A stretch of DNA of 64,000 nt from Coriobacteriaceae bacterium (GCA_902835305.1 CADFMD010000002.1:62001-126000), one strand, 5' to 3'. Counted from the first letter of the stretch, positions 38,303-46,805 are shown. Made by a program: numbers and translations. Notes: a model not told the origin generated them from the sequence alone.

Positions 38303-40521
38303 CCCCTTTCGATCTTTGGAACACTCAGGCGCACCATCAACGGAGATACGGCGCCCAAGACCACCAGCAGAGCGCCCGATGCGCCGACGACCTCTCCAAA
38401 AGGCATCGCGTTCGTCCCTCGCCCAAGGAACCCAATCGTCCCCACCTGGGAAGCGGGATCAAACGAGGCGAATGGAGCCAGCAGCGCGACGCCCATGCCC
38501 ACGCTTTCAACATGAGCGCTCAACGAACCCAACACCAAGAGAACCGCGCAAACCATTCCGGTGACAACGGGGTTGCGGCTAATCGCTGCTGTCAACGCAG
38601 CGACGACGGAAATCACGCCGTATGCCATGACCAGCAACGGAATACTGCACAACACCGCCTCCCCCACCATGGACGTTGTCGAAGCTCCCGCCCGAATGAG
38701 AGCGACGGGATACTCCGATCCACCCGCACCGTTCTTAATCACGGACACAACGACAGCGGGAACCATCGACACCAAAAGCAGCACCAAGCCAAGCAGGAGA
38801 GCCAGCGCAACAGCCGTCAGAAAACGCACATGCGCTGTTGCGGGGATCTGGAGAACCAGAAGGGAACGACACTGCAGGTGGGTGCACGCGAGCGATGTGA
38901 CAACCACGGGCAACAGCAAAAATAAGGAGGGAAGCGCTGCCTGGAGATACGAAAGGAGGATTAATGGGGGCATCTTCGTACTTAACTCGTAAACCTTGGG
39001 GTCCGGCAAGCTCGCGATCGACTCAAGCAGAAGGGCGCGCGCCTCCGCACGAGAAGGAGTCTCCGGCTCGATTCCAATCGATTGCAGGAGAGTCGCATCT
39101 GCCGCGCCCAGCTCACCTCGAGCGCGCTCGTACGTCGCAAGGCTTCGAAACCCCTCCGCAGGCATAGGCGCGTACACGAAACCCGAAAGAGCATCCCGCA
39201 TGTCTTCCAGGGCCGCTTTGCCCTCGACGTCCATATTCGCAGCGTTCTGCTCTAGATACCGATCTATTGAACGGAGCTCCCCATCCCTATACCGAACAGC
39301 GGAAACGTTATCAGCGTCAGGAAACATCTCGACCAGAGCCGGGGCCAGCATCGTCGTCGACATTGCAATCGCGCATACGGCGAGGGTAGGAGAACGCAGG
39401 AGCAGTTTCCCCATCGTTCTTACGTATGCAACGGCGGAGGCACAAGCGCTCGAACGAGTTGCCGTTCTCGATGCAGTGAAGGAACCTCTCTCAAGACAAA
39501 TCGGGGATATCGGGCACGCGCAGCCGCTCTTTCCAGCAACGCAAAGCAGGCTAATTGCCAGCACCTCGATCCCGATTGCGCATACGAGGGCAATCGCGCC
39601 ACGCTCGAAGCAAAGTCCAGGCAGATTCACTATCTGCGTTGTCGGGTACGGGCTATAGGCGCCGACGGTCAACTCAGTGTTCGCATACGTAAGGGGATTC
39701 AACAGGGCGAACTCACGTAAAGCGATGGATCTTCCGTAATACCCGGGAACCATCGTCACCCCCATCAGGGCACATACGAACACGATTCCAAGCGTAGGGT
39801 TATTGGCAATCTTCACGGCAAGGTGAACGACAAGCGAGATGAACGCTGCCACCAAGAATTGCAAGATGGCCGTCTGCGCGAACACCAGCCAAGCCGGTTT
39901 GATAACCGGAGTCGCATATTGAATGTAGCCTATCGGATAGAACGGCGAGCCCGGGCCATTCTTCACAAGCGCGGCGATTATCCCTGGAAGATTGATGGCG
40001 AGGACGGCAAGCATTGCAAAAACACTCGCCCATACGCTCGATGCAACAAGTCTACCCAGCTCGCCCATCGGTGCCTGGATGATGAGCTTTTCACATTTGT
40101 TAAGACGCGCGGCAAGGAACGAGACGGCAACGGCCGTTGCGACCCATAGCAAGTACTCCTTCGATCCGTCATAATAGGTGTACTCTCCATCCGATATCTG
40201 CAGAAACGGAAGTAGGGGAGAGAGCGGTGCCAAGATAAGACGTCCCGCGGCAAGAGGGTACAGAAGCGCGGGCATGCTTGATGAAGAGGTATAGACACCG
40301 TCCTCCCCCGCATTCACAAGCGCATCCGCATAGGATGCTGACAATTCCTGCTCAACACGGGTTATTCCCGACTCGAGGTATTCGACCCGTCCGTCGATGC
40401 CAGCCGCGCTCCTGAAGACGGGCAGAGCACAAAGAACCATCAACGCAACAACGACAACACAGAGCGACCTGGAGGAGAGAAGCGACCTAAAGATCGCCTT
40501 CGAGATTTTGAGCATATTCAT
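38299..40521 (-). CDS. Tandem-duplicated ABC permease of island exporter
   Basis: This protein of about 740 residues contains two similar membrane halves. Each has an N-terminal hydrophobic helix, an extracellular stretch of about 100 residues, and four to five further helices. A shared motif appears as GIIAALVKNGPGSPFYPIGYI in the first half and VVVSVIKNGAGGSEYPVALI in the second. It should form a complete transmembrane unit with the downstream ATPase. Start choice is uncertain among 40539, 40521 and 40515. It follows secreted protein B and overlaps the ATPase gene by four bases. The substrate is inferred to be a peptide. Confidence 0.78.
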   Translation of the reverse strand: MNMLKISKAIFRSLLSSRSLCVVVVALMVLCALPVFRSAAGIDGRVEYLESGITRVEQELSASYADALVNAGEDGVYTSSSSMPALLYPLAAGRLILAPLSPLLPFLQISDGEYTYYDGSKEYLLWVATAVAVSFLAARLNKCEKLIIQAPMGELGRLVASSVWASVFAMLAVLAINLPGIIAALVKNGPGSPFYPIGYIQYATPVIKPAWLVFAQTAILQFLVAAFISLVVHLAVKIANNPTLGIVFVCALMGVTMVPGYYGRSIALREFALLNPLTYANTELTVGAYSPYPTTQIVNLPGLCFERGAIALVCAIGIEVLAISLLCVAGKSGCACPISPICLERGSFTASRTATRSSACASAVAYVRTMGKLLLRSPTLAVCAIAMSTTMLAPALVEMFPDADNVSAVRYRDGELRSIDRYLEQNAANMDVEGKAALEDMRDALSGFVYAPMPAEGFRSLATYERARGELGAADATLLQSIGIEPETPSRAEARALLLESIASLPDPKVYELSTKMPPLILLSYLQAALPSLFLLLPVVVTSLACTHLQCRSLLVLQIPATAHVRFLTAVALALLLGLVLLLVSMVPAVVVSVIKNGAGGSEYPVALIRAGASTTSMVGEAVLCSIPLLVMAYGVISVVAALTAAISRNPVVTGMVCAVLLVLGSLSAHVESVGMGVALLAPFASFDPASQVGTIGFLGRGTNAMPFGEVVGASGALLVVLGAVSPLMVRLSVPKIERG

Positions 40522-40587
40522 CGCCAACCTTAACCTCATCCAGTCGGAACAGAGGGGCCGAACAAAATGCTCGGCCCTTCCTCGCAT

Positions 40588-40953
40588 CTAGTAGGTGCTA
40601 TAGACAAATTGCCATTTATCAGTTGTGCCAAGAACACCACAGGAGCACATTGCAGCGAGGCGGGATTCCCTATGATGCGCGGATCGGCGATAGCCATTTC
40701 GGTAGGAGATCGTCTTGTAAGAGATGTTGAACATCGAGATGCTGTGCCCGCTTACGCCGCGAGGACAGCTGTAGCTCCAGTAGGTATCGACGACGTCGTC
40801 CGTATACCCGAGGGGCTCAACGAGGGCACACTGGCTGCTCTCCTGGGAAGGAGGCATCGGGGTATCCGCAAAAGCGGGGGCTCCCGGCAGCAACAGACAA
40901 AGAGCGAGGCCGAGGAAAACCAAGAGCTTACACGACTTAACAGTACTGAACAT
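40588..40953 (-). CDS. Small secreted protein B (lactococcin 972-like?)
   Basis: The 121-residue product has a signal peptide (LLVFLGLALCLLLPGAPAFA, cleavage after AFA). The mature part ends with an aromatic-rich region in which spaced Trp, Tyr and His residues (DTYWSYSCPRG, ISYRNGYRRSAHHRES, DKWQFVYSTY) recall lactococcin 972-type bacteriocins. Four Cys could form disulfides. The ATG at 40953 follows GGAGAGG. It is the first gene of the ABC operon. Function is inferred from size, export signal and context; the family assignment is tentative. Confidence 0.6.
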   Translation of the reverse strand: MFSTVKSCKLLVFLGLALCLLLPGAPAFADTPMPPSQESSQCALVEPLGYTDDVVDTYWSYSCPRGVSGHSISMFNISYKTISYRNGYRRSAHHRESRLAAMCSCGVLGTTDKWQFVYSTY

Positions 40954-41073
40954 AATCCTCTCCAATCTAGAGGGGTTTCGGTTACAGTATGCTGTGATTA
41001 CTTGCCGGCAAAGTCAATTTAACATAAACTGTTAAAAAGTAACCTGAGTTTTTTAAATTCTTCGGAGGTTATT

Positions 41074-41586
41074 ATGAGTTCCGACAATCGCACTCCCCGG
41101 CTTCATTCCTTCCGCATCGCATGTGCGATAGCCTCTGCGACCCTTTGCGCCACCGCCATCGCACAAGTGGCGTTCTCCTTAAAGCCAGCAATCGAAGTGC
41201 TCGACAACCCTGTAATTGCAGACTCCCCCGCGTATCCAGCCCTTGCGATCTCGACATTGGTCCCTGCCGTCATCGGTATCGCTACGACCATCCTCAGCGC
41301 CGTTCTCGTGTGGACGATCAAGAGCGGAGACCCCTTCAAGAAAGGGTCTGCGACATGCTTGAAGGTGCTCGGCATTCTCTTCGTTGTTCAAGCTGCCACC
41401 AGCCTCTACGCCGGCTCACTCAAAACCTCCGTTTCGATGTTTGGCGGCGAGGGGGCCGTCGGCGCCCAAGAGATCGCTTCATCATTCGATTGGACCTCTC
41501 TGGTTCTCGGCATCGTCCTGTTCATGCTTTCCCAGCTCTTCTTGTACGCCCGAGAGCTGTACCTCGACTCCGACGAGATTGCGTAA
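41074..41586 (+). CDS. DUF2975-type membrane protein
   Basis: The 170-residue protein has four hydrophobic helices and ends with LVLGIVLFMLSQLFLYARELYLDSDEIA, which matches the conserved tail of DUF2975 proteins (helix, YG/ARxLQxExDETL pattern). The family is of unknown function but is regularly paired with a small XRE-type regulator, as here (gap 9 bases). It is divergent from the ABC/peptide operon, so the pair may regulate or protect against that system. An ATTCTTCGGAGG site precedes the ATG. Confidence 0.8.
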   Translation: MSSDNRTPRLHSFRIACAIASATLCATAIAQVAFSLKPAIEVLDNPVIADSPAYPALAISTLVPAVIGIATTILSAVLVWTIKSGDPFKKGSATCLKVLGILFVVQAATSLYAGSLKTSVSMFGGEGAVGAQEIASSFDWTSLVLGIVLFMLSQLFLYARELYLDSDEIA

Positions 41587-41595
41587 GGAAACGCC

Positions 41596-41847
41596 ATGCC
41601 CGTAATTGTTCGCCTCGACAAGATCATGGCCGAGCGAAAGATTTCCTCGAACGAACTTGCCGAAAGGATTGGAACCACGCCCGTGAACCTGTCCCGTATT
41701 AAAAAAGGGCATATTCGCGGCATTCGCTTCAACACACTCGAGCAGCTATGCCTCGCCCTTCGTTGCCAACCCGGAGACCTTCTCGAAGTCATGAGCGAAG
41801 AGGATGCCCGAAAGGAGTTCGGACTCGATTGGTCCGCCGAGGATTAG
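41596..41847 (+). CDS. Small XRE/YozG-like helix-turn-helix regulator
   Basis: This 83-residue DNA-binding protein contains LDKIMAERKISSNELAERIGTTPVNLSRIKKGHIRGIRFNTLEQLCLALRCQPGDLL, the single-domain Cro/C1 fold typical of YozG-like partners of DUF2975 proteins. Likely targets are its own promoter and perhaps the divergent ABC operon. Its stop codon is in frame with, and immediately followed by, the truncated integrase, so recombination has placed the two next to each other. Confidence 0.88.
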   Translation: MPVIVRLDKIMAERKISSNELAERIGTTPVNLSRIKKGHIRGIRFNTLEQLCLALRCQPGDLLEVMSEEDARKEFGLDWSAED

Positions 41848-42573
41848 AGGGCGGTCGTACTCGCCCTGCACACGGGGATGCGAATCGGCGAGGTCTGCGG
41901 CCTTCGGTGGTGCGATGTGGATTTCGAGACGGGCCTGATCTCGATCAGACACTCGGTGGCGTACGCGAAGGGAATGGGTTCGTTCATCAAGGACACCAAG
42001 ACCCATGACGCCAGGGGTATCCCCATCGACCCGGTCGGCCTACTCCCCTTCCTGAAGGAGACCCACGAGATCGACTGCGGAAAGCTGCGCTTGCGCGGCC
42101 TTACCGGGGCGGTCGAGATCGGGGACTGCTACATCCTGTCGGAGCCGGGCGCGACCTTCGCGACGACAAGCTATATCCGCAGGGCGTTCAAGACGTTCTC
42201 GGAGACCAACGGCCTCATGGGCACCAACGACGAGCTGATCACGTTCCACGGCCTTCGCCACACGTTCGCAACGCAGTGGATCCGCCAAGGCGGCGATATC
42301 AAGGCGCTCCAATCGATCCTCGGCCACAAGGACGCCATGGCGACGCTCAACGTCTACGCCGACATCGAGCCCATCTCCAAAATCCATAACATGCTGCGCG
42401 CCACGCCGTGCCTTTGGCGCGGGCACCTCGGGCCGAGGGTCGATCCGGGTCCCATGTTCCAACAGAGGATCCAGGAGTCCATCGAGACGCTCCAGGCGTT
42501 CGGCTACGGCATCACCGAGCCGGACGACCGAAATATCGCCATACGCGACGTGAAGACGAACAGTTGGCTCTAG
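41848..42573 (+). pseudogene. Tyrosine recombinase (phage-type integrase), N-terminal half missing
   Basis: The frame opens directly after the XRE stop codon with ALHTGMRIGEVCGLRW, the first catalytic-arginine motif of the family, and continues through HGLRHTFATQW (His-x-x-Arg), LGHKDAMATLNVYAD (His and the nucleophilic Tyr). So the catalytic domain is complete in its key residues, but the arm-binding and core-binding domains (about 150-180 residues) and a start codon are missing; the first ATG is inside the catalytic domain. The right 64-bp direct repeat lies 150 bases downstream. It is probably the remnant of the integrase that brought the island. Confidence 0.85.
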
Positions 42574-42724
42574 CTCACCGAGTACGCGGCAGTGCTGGGC
42601 CCATCCCAACTGAGGTCACGGTGGTCCGATAGGGGCGCCGCCCGCGGCATGCGCCGCGGAGCGGTATCCCCTACCGAAGGGCGGGGATGCCCTCCGCTTC
42701 CAGTTCGGAATCAGCCGTCGGAGG
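42574..42724. other. Island right edge, no gene seen
   Basis: The stretch between the integrase remnant and the right direct repeat has GC-rich small inverted repeats (around 42633-42663) but no supported gene. Confidence 0.5.
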
Positions 42725-42788
42725 CGTTCGGCTGACTGCGGGAACGGCCTGTCCGCTCAATGTGTTCGGCTGAGATCGGAAATCAACC
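42725..42788. repeat. Right 64-bp direct repeat bounding the accessory island
   Basis: This is the second copy of 35096-35159 with two substitutions, in the same orientation. It separates the integrase remnant from the ACT gene and conserved chromosome genes. The remaining gap to 42969 holds a likely promoter (TACAAT near 42902) overlapped by a GGTACA...TGTACC inverted repeat. Confidence 0.85.
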
Positions 42789-42969
42789 CAACACGAGCCG
42801 GACACGCGCCAGACGGCTCTTCCCCGTGCGGCCTTCCCCCTTACGCTCATGTTGCAGGCATGTAACGCCGCAGCGAGCGCGCCTTTTTTGCGCCAGACAG
42901 GTACAATGATGAACACTGTACCGTAGCGGAGCGCCCCGCGCGCGCCGCAATCACGCGAAAGGGTTTCCC

Positions 42970-43257
42970 ATGGCCGAGATCTCGTCCTCCCGTATCGTCA
43001 TCACCGTCCTTGGCAAGAACCGCCCCGGCATCGTCGCCGGCGTCACCCGTGTCCTAGGCGAGGCCAACGTCGACATCCGCGACATCACGCAGTCCATTAT
43101 CGAGGACATCTTCACCATGACCATGCTGGCCGATACCGCCGAGTCCAAGCTCGACTTCGCCGAGCTGCAGAAGGCGCTGGCCGAGGCCGGCGAGCTTTCG
43201 GGCGTCAACGTGTCCATCCAGCGCGAGGACGTCTTTAACTTTATGTACCGCCTGTAG
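42970..43257 (+). CDS. ACT domain protein (UPF0237 type)
   Basis: This 95-residue protein is a single ACT domain. It begins SSRIVITVLGKNRPGIVAGVTRVLGEANVDIRDITQSI, matching the UPF0237 family. ACT domains bind amino acids or other small ligands. In many bacteria this gene precedes a DUF711 gene, but here citrate synthase follows after 77 bases. The start has GAAAGGG upstream. The ligand is unknown. Confidence 0.9.
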   Translation: MAEISSSRIVITVLGKNRPGIVAGVTRVLGEANVDIRDITQSIIEDIFTMTMLADTAESKLDFAELQKALAEAGELSGVNVSIQREDVFNFMYRL

Positions 43258-43334
43258 CGAGCAGGCCGCTGGGAATAGCCTGACACGCGCATGCCCATGC
43301 AGGCCACCCCGATGCGGCCCGGAGAGGAGCGCGC

Positions 43335-44753
43335 ATGGCTTACGACGCCAAGAAAATCTACTACCGCTTCGATGACCATCTGAGCCGCCTGGTCTTGGAT
43401 TATGAGGCGAGCCGCCAGATTTCGCCCGAAAGCGAAAACCTCTACTACGGCCTGCCGACTGATCCGTACGACGAGGGTCTGTTCGTCGAGCATAACGTCA
43501 AGCGCGGCCTGCGAAACGCCGACGGCTCGGGCGTGGTCGCGGGCCTCACTCGCATCTCGGATGTGCACGGCTACAACAAGGTCGACGGAAAGGTCGTGCC
43601 CGATCAGGGCAAGCTCACGCTTCGCGGCTACAGCATCGAGGATCTGGTCAACAATGCCCAGGCCGAGAATCGCTACGGCTACGAGGAAGTCGCCTATCTG
43701 CTTATCACGGGTTCGCTACCCAACAAGGAAGAGCTCGACGGCTTTTGCGAGCGCCTGGGCGCCTTTAGACATCTGAGCGACGAGTACGTCAAAGAGTTCC
43801 CTATGACCACGGTGTCGTCGAGCATCATGAACGTGCTCCAGCGCGCCGTGCTGCTGCTCTACGCCTTCGATGCCGAACCAGACGTGATCACGCCCGAGCA
43901 CGAAATCGACGTCGCCATTTCCATGCTCGCACGTCTCCCGCGCATCGCCGCCTTCGCACACATGGCCTCGATCGCCAAGCTTCGCGGCTCCGAGGTTCAC
44001 GTGCCGCACCCCACGCCCGGTCTCTCCACCGCCGAGACCATCCTACAGGTCCTGCGCGGCGGCATGGCATTCACCCGCGATGAGGCGATGCTGCTCGACG
44101 TTATGCTCATGCTGCATGCCGAGCACGGCGGCGGCAACAACTCCACCTTCGCCTGCCGCGTGCTGTCCTCTTCGGCAACCGACCCGTATTCCGCTTACGC
44201 CGCGGCTATCGGCTCGCTCAAGGGCCCGCGCCACGGCGGTGCCAATGCCAAGGTCGTGTCTATGCACGAGGACATCCGCGCGCATGTCTCCAACTGGGAG
44301 GACGAGGACGAGGTTGCAGCCTACCTGGGCAAGATTCTCGACAAGCAGGCCTTCGACGGCACGGGTCTCATCTACGGTATGGGCCACGCCGTCTACACGC
44401 TGAGCGACCCGCGTGCCGAGGTGTGCCGCCGTTACGCGCGCTCACTGGCAGCCAAGAAGGACTTGGGCGAAGAGTTCGCACTCATCGAGCGCATCGAGCG
44501 CCTGGCACCGCAGGTGATGCGCGACCACGGCATGACCAAGCCCATCTGCGCCAACATCGACCTGTACACAGGCTTTATCTACAAGATGCTCGGCGTGCCC
44601 GAAACGCTCTTTACGCCGCTATTCGCCGTCGCCCGCATGGCCGGCTGGTCGGCACACCGCATGGAAGAGCTCTTCTGCGCGCACCGTATCATCCGCCCCG
44701 CCTATCGTCCGGTGATCGAGCCGCTGGAGTACAAGCCGCTCGCCGACCGCTAG
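43335..44753 (+). CDS. Citrate synthase
   Basis: The enzyme condenses acetyl-CoA and oxaloacetate. The 472-residue protein has the LHAEHGGGNNSTFACR active-site region, GPRHGGANAKV, the catalytic-His GMGHAVYTLSDPRAEV segment and the C-terminal RPAYRPVIEPLEYKPL typical of the long citrate synthases of Firmicutes and related bacteria. A GGAGAGGAGC site precedes the ATG. No other TCA-cycle genes are in the window, so it probably supplies 2-oxoglutarate for glutamate synthesis, linking to gltBD. A 2-methylcitrate synthase activity cannot be excluded. Confidence 0.93.
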   Translation: MAYDAKKIYYRFDDHLSRLVLDYEASRQISPESENLYYGLPTDPYDEGLFVEHNVKRGLRNADGSGVVAGLTRISDVHGYNKVDGKVVPDQGKLTLRGYSIEDLVNNAQAENRYGYEEVAYLLITGSLPNKEELDGFCERLGAFRHLSDEYVKEFPMTTVSSSIMNVLQRAVLLLYAFDAEPDVITPEHEIDVAISMLARLPRIAAFAHMASIAKLRGSEVHVPHPTPGLSTAETILQVLRGGMAFTRDEAMLLDVMLMLHAEHGGGNNSTFACRVLSSSATDPYSAYAAAIGSLKGPRHGGANAKVVSMHEDIRAHVSNWEDEDEVAAYLGKILDKQAFDGTGLIYGMGHAVYTLSDPRAEVCRRYARSLAAKKDLGEEFALIERIERLAPQVMRDHGMTKPICANIDLYTGFIYKMLGVPETLFTPLFAVARMAGWSAHRMEELFCAHRIIRPAYRPVIEPLEYKPLADR

Positions 44754-44777
44754 GACGCGGACCGTTATAGAACTCGA

Positions 44778-44815
44778 GCGTGGCCAGGGACCCAAGCCCT
44801 CGGCCACGCTTTTTA
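44778..44815 (+). terminator. Rho-independent terminator after citrate synthase
   Basis: GCGTGGCC pairs with GGCCACGC and is followed by TTTTTAT, 25 bases past the stop. Confidence 0.92.
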
Positions 44816-44839
44816 TGCCAGTAGAAAGGACCGCATCAA

Positions 44840-45682
44840 ATGATTGTGTTTTCCGATATGGATGGGACGCTGCTGACGAGCGATAAGCAAATGAGCGATG
44901 CCACCTGGGCGATGCTCGACGAGCTCGCACATCGTGGCATCGAGTTTGTTCCCTGCACGGGACGTCCACTGTCGGGCATCTTTGAGCCCATTCTCGCCCA
45001 TCCCGCCGTGCACTACGCGGTCTGTGCCAACGGCGCCAGCGTCTGGCAGCTCGACGAGGATACGCCCACCGACGCCTCGCGCGCCACGTGCATCTTGAGC
45101 CGTCCGCTCGACCGTGGCATTGCCCACCGCATCCATCGCATTGCCGCCGGCCACGATGTGACCTTCGATATCTTCGCGGACGGGCAGTGCTTCCTCCCCC
45201 GCTCGCTCTACACGCGCCTGGACGAATTCTGCGGCGGCGACCCCCACATCGCGGCTTCGCTCAAGCGCACACGAACACCGATCGACATGAATATCGACAG
45301 CAAGATCGACGAGGTCGAGACGCTCGAACGCATCGCCATGTACTGGCACGACCCGGCCGATCGCGACGCCATCGCGGCGGAGCTCGACACGCTCGGAGGC
45401 ATTGAGGTCACACGTTCGTACGCCATGAATATCGAGGTCATGGGCGAGGGCGCCACCAAGGGAACGGCCCTCACGTGGCTATGCGAGCACTTGGGCGAGC
45501 GTCTCGCCGACGCCTGGGCGTTCGGCGACAACATCAACGACATTCCCATGCTGCAGGCAGCAGGCCACGGCATGGCCATGGTCAACGGCGAGCCCGAAGA
45601 CCGCGACGCCGCCGACGCCATCACCGAGTTCGACAACGACCACGACGGCGTCGCCCGCACCATCATGGCCGCCCTCGCCTAG
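44840..45682 (+). CDS. Cof-type HAD phosphatase (first of two)
   Basis: The 280-residue cytoplasmic hydrolase begins MIVFSDMDGTLLTSDKQ with the nucleophilic DxDGT motif, continues with the type IIB cap, and ends with WAFGDNINDIPMLQAAGHGMAMVNG, the Asp-Asp Mg-binding motif. Substrates are usually sugar phosphates, nucleotides or cofactor phosphates and cannot be read here. A second Cof-type gene lies convergent 120 bases away, with a GGGGACGTTC repeat between them. AGAAAGGA precedes the ATG. Confidence 0.9.
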   Translation: MIVFSDMDGTLLTSDKQMSDATWAMLDELAHRGIEFVPCTGRPLSGIFEPILAHPAVHYAVCANGASVWQLDEDTPTDASRATCILSRPLDRGIAHRIHRIAAGHDVTFDIFADGQCFLPRSLYTRLDEFCGGDPHIAASLKRTRTPIDMNIDSKIDEVETLERIAMYWHDPADRDAIAAELDTLGGIEVTRSYAMNIEVMGEGATKGTALTWLCEHLGERLADAWAFGDNINDIPMLQAAGHGMAMVNGEPEDRDAADAITEFDNDHDGVARTIMAALA

Positions 45683-45698
45683 TCATTGGCCAGTCACT

Positions 45699-45737
45699 GG
45701 GGACGTTCTTGAATGACTAGTCGTTGGGGACAGTCTT
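45699..45737 (+). repeat. 39-bp repeat, plus-oriented copy next to HAD gene
   Basis: GGGGACGTTCTTGAATGACT and the bases following it recur in inverted orientation at 46762-46800 with four mismatches. A GGACTGTCCCCC and GGAACGTCCCC stretch follows up to 45803, belonging to the same dispersed family as 7678-7735. Confidence 0.85.
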
Positions 45738-45804
45738 CGCGAAAAAGCTGCTGCAAGGACTGTCCCCCACTGCCGGCAGAAAAGGAACGTCCCCATCTGC
45801 CGGA

Positions 45805-46599
45805 TTAAGCGAGACTCTCCAGCACGCGACGGAGCTCCTGCTGGACGGCGTGGTCGCGATTACAACCCACCACGCGATCGGCCACCGCCTTGAGCGCGGG
45901 GCGCGCGTTTCCCATCGCACAGCCCGTACCGACAAAGCGAATGATCTCGTAGTCGTTCATCGAGTCGCCAAACGCCATGACCTCGTCGCGTTCGACGCCA
46001 TAGTGCTCCATGAGCTGTGCGATGCCCGAGGCCTTCGACACACCGGGCTGCATGGCATCGATCCACGCGTTGCCCGAAGGCGCAAAAGTAAAGAGCTGAC
46101 CGAGTTCACGCTGCAGTACGTAAGCGCTGTCCATAACGGCACCGTCATCGCAAAAGATACTCGCCTTGATGATATTTACGCTGGGATCGGGCAGCTCCCA
46201 AATACGCTCGGCATTGGGAAGGTCCTTATCGACCTCACGCACGAACTTGCACTCGTCATCGAGCAAGAAGGACTTGGTTCGGTCAAAAAGCGCAAGATGC
46301 AGATTGGGAAACGTCGCGACGGCTTGGGCGAGCCTTCGAATCGCCAGGTGCGAATACACCTCACGGTCTACCATCTTGCCGTCGGCGAAGACCTGGGCAC
46401 CGTTAGCGGCGACAAAGTCCATCTTGTCGCGAACGGGCGCAAAGAACTCGCACAGGCGATCGTAGCGACGACCTGACGATGCGGCGAAATGCACGCCATG
46501 CTCGCGTAGCGCCAGAATCAGTTCGTAGGTCTCGGGAGGCACCTGGCCGTTTTCGTCAAGCAACGTGCCGTCCATATCGGATGCAATCAGTTTAAACAT
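45805..46599 (-). CDS. Cof-type HAD phosphatase (second of two)
   Basis: This 264-residue hydrolase starts MFKLIASDMDGTLLDENGQ with the HAD nucleophile motif, has the SSGRRYDRL motif II region and ends with VMAFGDSMNDYEIIRFVGTGCAMGNARPALKAVAD. It belongs to the same subfamily as the previous gene but is clearly divergent. Its ribosome-binding site (AAGGGAG) lies inside a long hairpin just upstream of the ATG, suggesting translational control. The gene is flanked by inverted 39-bp repeats. Substrate unknown. Confidence 0.9.
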   Translation of the reverse strand: MFKLIASDMDGTLLDENGQVPPETYELILALREHGVHFAASSGRRYDRLCEFFAPVRDKMDFVAANGAQVFADGKMVDREVYSHLAIRRLAQAVATFPNLHLALFDRTKSFLLDDECKFVREVDKDLPNAERIWELPDPSVNIIKASIFCDDGAVMDSAYVLQRELGQLFTFAPSGNAWIDAMQPGVSKASGIAQLMEHYGVERDEVMAFGDSMNDYEIIRFVGTGCAMGNARPALKAVADRVVGCNRDHAVQQELRRVLESLA

Positions 46600-46604
46600 A
46601 GAAA

Positions 46605-46666
46605 AGCTCCCTTCGGGCTTGTTGGAATCGAACGTGTATCCGATTCCAACGTACCCAAAGGGAGCT
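46605..46666 (-). promoter_or_regulatory. Leader hairpin covering the ribosome-binding site of HAD gene
   Basis: On the minus strand 46641-46666 pairs with 46605-46630 at 23 of 26 positions (one of the three exceptions is a G-U type), with a 10-base loop. The 3' arm contains the AAGGGAGC that should bind the ribosome 6-7 bases before the ATG at 46599, and it is followed by TTTTC. It could hide the site, or act as a leader terminator. Confidence 0.7.
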
Positions 46667-46761
46667 CAAATAAGACTCCGCGGGCGTAAACGTTACAAGG
46701 ACCTGGCAAATAGCTCACACATGCCAGAGGTCTCACGGTCGCGGCGTCAGGCGACACGCCA

Positions 46762-46800
46762 AAGAGTGTCCCCAACGACTAGTCGTTTAAGAACGTCCCC
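46762..46800 (-). repeat. 39-bp repeat, minus-oriented copy
   Basis: This is the inverted partner of 45699-45737. It lies between the HAD gene and the ade stop codon. Confidence 0.85.
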
Positions 46801-46805
46801 GATGA

